Assembly: GCA_016845285.1 (NCBI GenBank)
Contig: JAERSX010000996.1
Coordinates: forward strand, 1-5,234
Source: Deltaproteobacteria bacterium
GTDB lineage: Bacteria; Myxococcota_A; UBA796; UBA2385
Direction of reading: 5' to 3'
Length of the DNA: 5,234 nucleotides
In this document: piece after piece, positions 1 through 5,234 of the stretch
Numbering within the stretch: the first letter of the stretch is position 1
Layout: each line of letters starts with the position of its first letter
Notes under the pieces: generated by a model
What the model was told of the DNA's origin: nothing
The model's database searches: none
What the model saw: the letters and a program-made list of their open reading frames with translations, nothing else
Made by a program: the position numbers and the translations under genes

Positions 1-1241
1 ACGCCCGTGCCGGCGAGGCCAACCGTGCCGGGATGCTCCGGTCTCGCGCCCTGGCCTCCGACCAGCCCCAGGTCTGGGCCATGGTCCAAGACCTCATCAA
101 GTACTTCGACGACGTCGACTGGCCCGACCCCATGCGGCGCACGGTCTACATGAACCTCCTCGATCGCATGGTCCAGGGTGGCGACGTCAACCAGACCGAG
201 GGCCTCTACAACCAGGCCATGGCCTGGGCGACCGAGAAGGAAGACCGGCCCATGCAGGCCTGGTTGCTCTTCGCCGGGAGTCGGCTCGACCACCGACGCC
301 AGGACATCTACCGGGCACGAGATCGGGCCAACGATGCGCTGAAGATGTACAGCGCCCTCGGAGACAAGCTCAAGAGCGCCGAGCTGCGCATGCACCTCGC
401 CATGATCGAGCTCGCCGACGGCAACACCAACGCCTCCCTCGACCAGGCCGCCCAGGCCGAGGAGCTGGCCAAGGTGCCGCCCATCGAGGCCAACGCCGAG
501 TTCGTGCGTGGCCAGGTGGCGAAGCGGGGCCGCAAGTTCCAGGACGCCATCAAGCACTTCACCAAGGCGAACGAGATCGCCGGTCGTGCCGGCGTGGCTG
601 CGCTCGCCCTCGAGGCTGGCCTCAACCTGGGCGAGACCCTGCTCGTCAGCGGTCAGCACAGCAACGCGGCCGATGTGCTCGGACGCGTGACCCAGATCGC
701 TGCCCAGCTCAACAACCCCGTGCGCCTCCGGGCCGCCAGCGCCTTGCTGGCCCAGTCCCATGCCGCGCTGAAGAACTTCGAGGCTGCCCTTCAGGCCGCC
801 ACCCGCACCCTCGAGCTCACCCAGAAGCTCAAGTTCAGCCGACTCGAGGCCATCGACCTCTACAACGTGGGCCTCTTCAACTTGATGCTGAAGCGCCCCA
901 CCGAGGCGGTGAGCTTGTTCCGGCAGGCCAAAGACAAGATGGACGCCACCGAGCCCGGCTTCCAGAAGGAGCTGCTCTTCAACCTGGGCGGCGCATTGGC
1001 CTCCATCGGCGAGAAGTCGCAGGCCGAGGATCACTTCAAGAGCGCCCTGGCCCCGGCCACCCAGGCCAAGGACTGGCGGAAGGTCACGGCCATCCACCGG
1101 CAGCTCGCTGGATACGAAGCCGAGCGGGGAGATCGCCACGCCGCCAGCGCCCTGCTCCAGGAAGCGCTCCAGAGCGCCGACAAGGGCAACCTCAAGGAAG
1201 AGCGGAAGGCCATCCGTCGCCAGCTCGAGTCCCTCAAGTAG
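1..1241 (+). CDS. TPR-repeat protein, 3' part (start outside window)
   Basis: The reading frame is open from base 3 and ends at a TAG at 1239-1241. The first in-frame ATG is at 33, but the ten codons before it read as ordinary protein and no ribosome binding site precedes it, so the gene very probably begins upstream. Counting from that Met, the 402 residues are almost all amphipathic helix pairs. Five equivalent helix-A segments start near residues 198 (NLGETLLVSG), 238, 278, 317 (NLGGALASIG) and 357, a spacing of 39-40 residues; weaker copies lie near 120 and 158. Small residues (Ala, Gly) sit at the packing positions as in TPRs. The 40-residue period, rather than 34, resembles the longer TPR variants of MalT-like or kinase-associated regulators. 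TPR arrays are protein-binding scaffolds. The missing N-terminal part could carry a catalytic or regulatory domain, so the function cannot be named. No signal peptide or membrane helix is visible in this part. It converges on tyrS. Confidence 0.88.
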   Translation, partial: ARAGEANRAGMLRSRALASDQPQVWAMVQDLIKYFDDVDWPDPMRRTVYMNLLDRMVQGGDVNQTEGLYNQAMAWATEKEDRPMQAWLLFAGSRLDHRRQDIYRARDRANDALKMYSALGDKLKSAELRMHLAMIELADGNTNASLDQAAQAEELAKVPPIEANAEFVRGQVAKRGRKFQDAIKHFTKANEIAGRAGVAALALEAGLNLGETLLVSGQHSNAADVLGRVTQIAAQLNNPVRLRAASALLAQSHAALKNFEAALQAATRTLELTQKLKFSRLEAIDLYNVGLFNLMLKRPTEAVSLFRQAKDKMDATEPGFQKELLFNLGGALASIGEKSQAEDHFKSALAPATQAKDWRKVTAIHRQLAGYEAERGDRHAASALLQEALQSADKGNLKEERKAIRRQLESLK

Positions 1242-1265
1242 GGGCTCGGGAGGGGGCCGGCAGGC

Positions 1266-2462
1266 CTACGCGGGCACGATCCGGATCGCCCGCTTCTTGC
1301 CTGCCCAGATGACCGTCTCGGCGGTCAGCTCCAGCTCGTGATCACTGACCCGCGTCTTGCGGTCGGCGCCCAGGCGACAGCCTCCCTGCTTGATGACCCG
1401 GCGGGCCTCGCCGCGAGACTTCACCAGGCCGCTCTCGGCCATGGCGGTCGCGATCGTGGTGGGGAGCGCGACCGCAGCGGTGGGGACGCTGTCGTCGGCG
1501 GCGCCACTGAAGAGCTTGCGTGCAGCATCGTCAGCCGCACGGGCGGCATCCGCCCCATGGGCGAGCGCGGTTGCCTCGCGAGCGAGGACCCGCTTGGCGT
1601 CCCGGAGCTCGGCTCCTCTCAGCGCGCCGAGCTCGTCGAGCCGAGGCAGGGAGAGATCCGTGTAGAGGCGCAGGAAGCGGTCCACATCCTCGTCGTGCAC
1701 GTTCAACCAGTACTGGAACATGTCGAAGGGCGAGGTCTTCGCAGGGTCCAGAAAGACCGCCCCCTTCTCGGTCTTCCCCATCTTCTTGCCATCTGCGGTG
1801 GTGACCAGCGGGGTGGTGATGGCATGAACCTGTCGCTGCCGCATGCGGCGCACCAGCTCCACGCCGCCCAGGATGTTGAACCACTGGTCGTTGCCGCCCA
1901 CCTGCAGGCTGACGTCGAACCGGTCGTGAAGCACCAGGTAGTCGTAGCTCTGGAGCAGGTGGTAGTTGAACTCGATGAAGGACAGGCCCTGATCCCGGTC
2001 GAGACGCTGCTTGGCGCTCTCGCTCTTGATCATCTGGTTGACGGAGAAGTGCCGCCCGATGTCGCGGAGGAAGTCCACGTACCCGAGCTGGCAGAGCCAC
2101 TCCGCGTTGTCGACCCAGGTCACCTCGTCGAGATCGAGGAAGCGCGCGAACTGAGCCTTCTGAGACGCCACGTTCGACGCGATCTCCTCTGGGGTGATCA
2201 GCTGGCGCATCTCGCTCTTTCCGGACGGATCGCCCACCATCGCGGTGCCACCTCCCTGAACGAGGACGGGCTTGCAGCCTGCTTGCTGAAGACGGCGCAT
2301 GGCCATGACCTGAACCAGGTGGCCCACGTGGAGGCTGTCGCCGGTGGGGTCGAAGCCGATGTAGAAGACCAGGCCCGGCGAGCTCAGGGCACCGCGGAGC
2401 GCATCCTCGGGGGTGGTCTGAGCGACGAAGCCGCGGGCCTTCAGGGCGTCGAGGGGATGCAT
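1266..2462 (-). CDS. tyrS: Tyrosine--tRNA ligase (tyrosyl-tRNA synthetase)
   Basis: This cytoplasmic class I aminoacyl-tRNA synthetase charges tRNA-Tyr with tyrosine using ATP. The 398-residue product is within the usual bacterial range (about 400-430). The Rossmann catalytic domain begins with YIGFDPT (Y34, D38, T40) and the HIGH motif appears as HVGH (45-48). GGTAMVGDPSGK carries D78. The tyrosine pocket continues with Y167, Q171, D174 and Q193, matching in order and spacing the known substrate-binding residues of the Geobacillus enzyme. The KMSKS loop is KMGKT (227-231), followed by EKGAVFLDP, as in many bacterial TyrRS. A C-terminal S4-like tRNA-binding domain spans about 336-392 (KSRGEARRVIKQGG). 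The start at 2462 is chosen because GGAG lies 7 bases upstream and the family N-terminus begins there; the frame extends to an ATG at 2516, but those 18 residues (MWPPCVSPG...) are not family-like. One small oddity is F195 in GGNDQWFNI, where Gly or Ser is more usual. The gene appears intact. Confidence 0.97.
   Translation of the reverse strand: MHPLDALKARGFVAQTTPEDALRGALSSPGLVFYIGFDPTGDSLHVGHLVQVMAMRRLQQAGCKPVLVQGGGTAMVGDPSGKSEMRQLITPEEIASNVASQKAQFARFLDLDEVTWVDNAEWLCQLGYVDFLRDIGRHFSVNQMIKSESAKQRLDRDQGLSFIEFNYHLLQSYDYLVLHDRFDVSLQVGGNDQWFNILGGVELVRRMRQRQVHAITTPLVTTADGKKMGKTEKGAVFLDPAKTSPFDMFQYWLNVHDEDVDRFLRLYTDLSLPRLDELGALRGAELRDAKRVLAREATALAHGADAARAADDAARKLFSGAADDSVPTAAVALPTTIATAMAESGLVKSRGEARRVIKQGGCRLGADRKTRVSDHELELTAETVIWAGKKRAIRIVPA
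1271..1292 (+). terminator. Possible hairpin terminator after the TPR gene, inside the tyrS 3' end
   Basis: CGGG (1271-1274) pairs with CCCG (1289-1292), and between them CGATCCGGATCG (1277-1288) is a perfect palindrome, giving a stem of 4 + 4 bp with a two-base bulge (CA) and a CCGG loop. On the plus strand it begins 30 bases after the TPR stop codon and is followed by CTTCTTG, only a weak T-rich tail. It also encodes the last residues of TyrS (about RAIRIVP), so it may simply reflect codon sequence. The 24-base gap between the two stop codons holds no better candidate. Confidence 0.25.
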
Positions 2463-2469
2463 TGGGCTG

Positions 2470-2473
2470 CTCC
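2470..2473 (-). promoter_or_regulatory. Ribosome binding site of tyrS
   Basis: Read on the minus strand, GGAG lies 7 bases before ATG 2462, a standard Shine-Dalgarno spacing. It fixes the tyrS start at 2462 rather than at the in-frame ATG 54 bases further upstream. Confidence 0.7.
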
Positions 2474-2483
2474 AGAGAGTGCT

Positions 2484-2493
2484 CGGCGCGCCG
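2484..2493. repeat. Perfect 10-bp palindrome upstream of tyrS
   Basis: CGGCGCGCCG is a perfect palindrome beginning 22 bases upstream of the tyrS start codon, within the likely tyrS leader or promoter. It consists only of G and C, so chance occurrence is quite likely in this genome. Confidence 0.5.
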
Positions 2494-2551
2494 GGACTAA
2501 CGCAAGGTGGCCACACGAGGCGCGTAGACCAGACAGTCCGTCCGAGGCCCT

Positions 2552-2569
2552 CGCCTGGCCCGCCTGGCC
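2552..2569. repeat. Tandem 9-bp direct repeat CGCCTGGCC x2
   Basis: CGCCTGGCC at 2552-2560 is followed without a gap by an identical copy at 2561-2569, in the middle of the divergent intergenic region. Paired direct repeats can be protein-binding sites, but in DNA this G+C-rich the copies may be a chance slippage product. Confidence 0.6.
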
Positions 2570-2632
2570 GTGCCCCCAGGGTCTGGAGAGCAACAACCGA
2601 CCTGCTCCCACGTATGGACCGTCGTAGAGTCC

Positions 2633-2642
2633 CCTCCGGAGG
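2633..2642. repeat. Perfect 10-bp palindrome over the ribosome binding site
   Basis: CCTCCGGAGG is its own reverse complement, and its right half is the Shine-Dalgarno sequence of the gene starting at 2648. In RNA it can form only a 3-bp stem with a CCGG loop, so any effect on translation would be weak. As DNA it could be an operator half-site or a coincidence. Confidence 0.6.
2638..2642 (+). promoter_or_regulatory. Ribosome binding site of the membrane-protein gene
   Basis: GGAGG ends 5 bases before ATG 2648 and 11 bases before the next in-frame ATG at 2654, which favours 2648. The in-frame GTG at 2642 overlaps the site itself and is therefore excluded. The site forms the right half of the perfect palindrome CCTCCGGAGG. 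Confidence 0.72.
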
Positions 2643-2647
2643 TGGCC

Positions 2648-5234
2648 ATGCTCATGGTTGTGCTACTGGCGGGCGCCGCCATGGCGTCGTCCATCCCCCT
2701 GCCCTTCAAGGCCGACACCCACCTGCGGACCTGGCCGTCCAACTTCGCACCAGCCGGCGTGAGCGACCGCGCCCTCGACGATCTGGAGGAGGTAGCCGAC
2801 GGCCTTCACTATCCCTTCTACGTGGTCCTCATCGCCGGAGAGGAGCTCCCCGGTCGTGGAGACGGTCAGGCGCGACTGCAGCGGACCACCGACGCGCTGA
2901 TGTCGGACTGGGGCAGCCAGGGAATGGAGCTCGGTGAGTACTCGGTCTTCGCGGTGGCCTGGAGCCAAGACTGCGACCTGCCACCTTCGAGCCGCATGCC
3001 CGGCAGCGTGTGCCAGTACTTCCTCAACACCGGCAGCACGTGCATCCACGGCCCCGCCGACCTCCTTCCGAGCCGCGATCACGCCCTCTTCACCCAGGTC
3101 TTCCTGGACTCCGTCAAGAGCACTCCCCAAGATCCAGTGCGCGGGATTCGAGGGGTCATGGAGGGCGTCGACGCCGACCTGTGGTCCAAGACCGACCCCA
3201 AGATGCTCGAGGCACAGGCCCGCTCGGCCTTGCAGCGCGCCGCCGCCGCCCAGACGGAGCTGGCGTCCCGAGCCCTGCCCTCAGAGCAGCTGGATGTCCT
3301 GGCCCAGCAAGCCGCCATCAACGTCGCCCTCGAGCGCGCCAACACCGCGGAGATGCACGAGCTGGCGCAGGCGGTCGAGGCGTTGAACCAGTCGTGGCAG
3401 GTGCACCTCGCCGCGCGCGACAAGCTCCGGAGCCAGCTCCGGAGACGGCTCGAAGAGATGCGCAGCCGCCTCGATGACTACCCTGAGCTCGAGGGAACCG
3501 GAGAGATCGACGCATTCCTCCAGAGCGCCGATGACCGTCTGTACGCCGACGACCCCGAAGCATTGAGCGTGCTGCTGCCCGAGCTGGAGCAACACGAGGC
3601 CACCCTCTACGCCGCCGTCGACGAGGTGATCGCCGCGGAGCGGGCACGCACCCGCAACGTGGCCGTCGCGAGCGGCGGGAGTGGACTCGCAGGCGTGCTC
3701 GGCATCTTCGGCCTCGTGCGAAGGCGGAGGCGGGTGCGCGAGCTCGAGGAGGCCTTTGCGCAGTCGCACGCCGACCGAGCCCGTCAGCTCGATCAGGCGG
3801 CTGCCCGCTACATGGACCACGAGCTCGACGATCGCGGTGAGCTGGCGGCCCTCGACGACTGTGAAGGGCGCACCGCCGAAGAGCGAGAGGCCGTCGCCGC
3901 CGAACTGGACGAGATCTACGCCGGAATTCAGGCGCTGATGGCCCACCTGCGGCGCTGCAAGGGCCGCATGAGCCACGTGGGCGCCATGAGCCTGGATGCC
4001 GCACAAGCGGCGGTCGACGCGCTCGATGCACCGTTCGACTACGACACCGGACAGCTCCAGGACGACCTCCTCTTCGAGGGCGAGACCCGCATCCTCCGTG
4101 TCGATCCGCACGCCTTCATGGCTTCCCTCGGCGCGCGCTTCAAGGACGTGGTGGCCCGCCGCAAGCGCCTCGTCGAGGCGGGTGCCGTCCGCTTCACCCC
4201 CGCCAGCGAGCTGCTCCCTCACGCGGCCCTCGATGCGCTCTGCGACCGGACCGAGGCCGCCCACCTGCCCGTGGAGTGGCTGAGCGATCATCCCCTGTTC
4301 GGCGACGATGCATCGGACCTCGCCCTCTGGGACGGACTGGATGCTCGGCGGGTGGATGACCCCCTCCAGTTCCTCCAGCGCATCCACGAGCTCAAGGCCA
4401 TCGAAGCCCAGGGAGCCGAGCGCATCGCCTCCATCGAGGCGGCGCTCGGCAAGCTGGCTGCCGTTCGTCGAGCGGAGGCTCCAGAGGCAGCCCTGTGCGT
4501 GCTTTCGGCGGAGGACGACCCGTCGATCGCCCTGCGCCAGGCAAGGCGACTCGAGCAACGCGCACGAAGACTCGGCCACAGCCTCGCCGCAGATCGAGAC
4601 ACTGCGACCCTCCTGGCGGCATTTGCGGCGGCCGAGGCGATGTACGCCCACAGCCAGCGGCTCTCCGACCTCGTCCGCAGCGCCGTAGAGGGAGTGGCGC
4701 GGGCCGATCAAGAGGCCGCCACCGCCCTCGCCGACGCGCGGGGTCTCGCACAGATGACCCGTGACGAGGTCCGCGCAGCGGTGCGCGTGCACGTGGAGGC
4801 GACCGAAGCCGAAGGCTGGATCGAGGTGGCCGAGGCAAAGATCGCCGACGCCCACACCCAGCACGCGCGCGGGGAGCTGCTCCAGCAGGAGAGCCGGTCT
4901 GTGGACGCCGTTCGCGCTCATGCCGAGTCAGCACGCCTCTCGGCCCAGGCGCTCGACCACACCGCACAGGCCCAGGACCACATCGACAGCCTGGAGAACG
5001 CTCGGCTCCAGTTCGAGGCTCGGGCCGCTGGCATGCACGATCGCCGAGATCAAGCGCAGGCCAAGCTCCTGACCTACGGGGCTCCACACAGCCACCTCAT
5101 GACCTGGACGGCTCCCCACATCGAGGGCCCCGTGAGCTACGCCACGCTGCACACGAACCTCGACCAGGTTCAGGCGAGCTGGCGAGGAACCGTGCGAGAG
5201 GCTCACGGCGCCTACCTCGCCCGCCTGGAGGCGC
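2648..5234 (+). CDS. Large membrane-anchored coiled-coil protein with TPM-like extracytoplasmic domain (3' end outside window)
   Basis: The frame is open for 862 codons and runs off the right edge, so the C-terminus is unknown. ATG 2648 is chosen because GGAGG at 2638-2642 ends 5 bases before it. Residues 1-13 are hydrophobic and end in AMA before Ser14, like a short export signal, though without the usual basic N-end. Residues about 33-180 look like a compact alpha/beta domain: a helix (VSDRALDDLEEVADGL), a strand (YVVLIAG), a helix ending in DALMSDWG, a strand (SVFAVAW), Cys at 109, 122 and 132, and a final helix. This order weakly recalls the TPM fold. Residues about 185-336 are helical. 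Residues 338-357 are a glycine-rich membrane helix followed by RRRRRVR (358-364), which by the positive-inside rule puts the rest in the cytoplasm. The remainder is long helices rich in Ala, Glu, Arg and Gln, interrupted by a more globular stretch at about 463-560. Some actinobacterial TPM proteins, as I recall them, share this order. The function is unknown; a signalling or scaffold role is a guess. Confidence 0.9.
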   Translation, partial: MLMVVLLAGAAMASSIPLPFKADTHLRTWPSNFAPAGVSDRALDDLEEVADGLHYPFYVVLIAGEELPGRGDGQARLQRTTDALMSDWGSQGMELGEYSVFAVAWSQDCDLPPSSRMPGSVCQYFLNTGSTCIHGPADLLPSRDHALFTQVFLDSVKSTPQDPVRGIRGVMEGVDADLWSKTDPKMLEAQARSALQRAAAAQTELASRALPSEQLDVLAQQAAINVALERANTAEMHELAQAVEALNQSWQVHLAARDKLRSQLRRRLEEMRSRLDDYPELEGTGEIDAFLQSADDRLYADDPEALSVLLPELEQHEATLYAAVDEVIAAERARTRNVAVASGGSGLAGVLGIFGLVRRRRRVRELEEAFAQSHADRARQLDQAAARYMDHELDDRGELAALDDCEGRTAEEREAVAAELDEIYAGIQALMAHLRRCKGRMSHVGAMSLDAAQAAVDALDAPFDYDTGQLQDDLLFEGETRILRVDPHAFMASLGARFKDVVARRKRLVEAGAVRFTPASELLPHAALDALCDRTEAAHLPVEWLSDHPLFGDDASDLALWDGLDARRVDDPLQFLQRIHELKAIEAQGAERIASIEAALGKLAAVRRAEAPEAALCVLSAEDDPSIALRQARRLEQRARRLGHSLAADRDTATLLAAFAAAEAMYAHSQRLSDLVRSAVEGVARADQEAATALADARGLAQMTRDEVRAAVRVHVEATEAEGWIEVAEAKIADAHTQHARGELLQQESRSVDAVRAHAESARLSAQALDHTAQAQDHIDSLENARLQFEARAAGMHDRRDQAQAKLLTYGAPHSHLMTWTAPHIEGPVSYATLHTNLDQVQASWRGTVREAHGAYLARLEA

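Larger units (their letters stand above)
2463..2647. promoter_or_regulatory. Divergent intergenic region between tyrS and the membrane-protein gene
   Basis: These 185 bases separate two divergent start codons and must contain, or be very close to, the promoters of both genes. I could not identify a convincing -35/-10 pair on either strand; TAGAGT at 2625-2630 is a poor -10 candidate without a matching -35. The region holds a palindrome (2484-2493), a tandem 9-base repeat (2552-2569) and a second palindrome (2633-2642) that overlaps the ribosome binding site of the downstream gene. No T-box leader is seen ahead of tyrS: the region is short, lacks the conserved T-box sequence and has no terminator with a U tract. 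Confidence 0.5.

Noticed and set aside
308..625. Minus-strand frame of 105 codons within the TPR gene, and similar short frames elsewhere.
   Set aside because: Serine/arginine/alanine-rich shadows typical of G+C-rich coding DNA, with no ribosome binding site or domain.
2241..2250. A perfect match on the minus strand to the T-box core sequence TGGCACCGCG.
   Set aside because: It lies inside the tyrS coding region, where it encodes part of the conserved Gly-Gly-Thr-Ala active-site motif; there is no stem I, specifier loop or terminator around it.
2463..2516. N-terminal extension of tyrS by 18 residues to the ATG at 2516.
   Set aside because: The extra residues do not resemble a TyrRS N-terminus, and the well-placed GGAG fits the start at 2462.
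1338..2627. A 429-codon plus-strand open frame opposite tyrS.
   Set aside because: It is in exact codon register with tyrS on the other strand. Its openness follows from tyrS lacking TTA, CTA and TCA codons; the protein has no recognisable domain, while the minus-strand product is clearly TyrRS.
2642..2644. GTG at 2642 as an earlier start for the membrane-protein gene.
   Set aside because: It overlaps the ribosome binding site and has no site of its own upstream.
2479..2937. A 152-codon plus-strand frame starting in the intergenic region.
   Set aside because: It is out of frame with the real gene at 2648, arginine/proline-rich as expected of a shifted high-GC frame, and lacks a credible ribosome binding site.
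3281..4921. A 546-codon minus-strand open frame across the membrane-protein gene.
   Set aside because: It is codon-aligned with the plus-strand gene and is bounded simply by two rare TCA codons (3281-3283 and 4928-4930). The plus frame has a ribosome binding site, signal-like N-terminus, membrane helix and helical composition; the antisense product has none.

Overview
The window is about two-thirds G+C, with G or C strongly preferred at third codon positions and almost no TTA, CTA or TCA codons. This, together with a large TPR protein and a large alanine/glutamate/arginine-rich membrane protein, suggests a high-GC bacterium, possibly of the Myxococcota or another delta-proteobacterial lineage. 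That placement is inferred from general style only; nothing in the window is diagnostic.

There are three protein-coding genes and very little intergenic DNA. Bases 1-1241 (+) hold the 3' part of a gene for a tetratricopeptide (TPR) repeat protein; its start lies outside the window. It converges on tyrS (1266-2462, -), a complete tyrosyl-tRNA synthetase with its active-site residues and C-terminal S4 domain intact; only 24 bases separate the two stop codons. A 185-base region (2463-2647) then separates tyrS from a divergent gene starting at 2648 (+), which stays open to the right edge (862 codons, no stop).

The third gene is the least explained item. It reads as an export signal, a compact extracytoplasmic alpha/beta domain weakly resembling the TPM fold, a helical stalk, one membrane helix followed by five arginines, and more than 500 residues of mostly helical, probably cytoplasmic sequence. 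It is easily missed because it has no stop codon in the window and a 546-codon antisense frame lies across it.

The genes do not form an evident pathway. tyrS is housekeeping, and its neighbours are likely adjacent by genome layout; the tyrS/membrane-protein pair may share a divergent promoter region. I saw no RNA genes, CRISPR arrays, insertion sequences, phage genes or clear defence or biosynthetic system.
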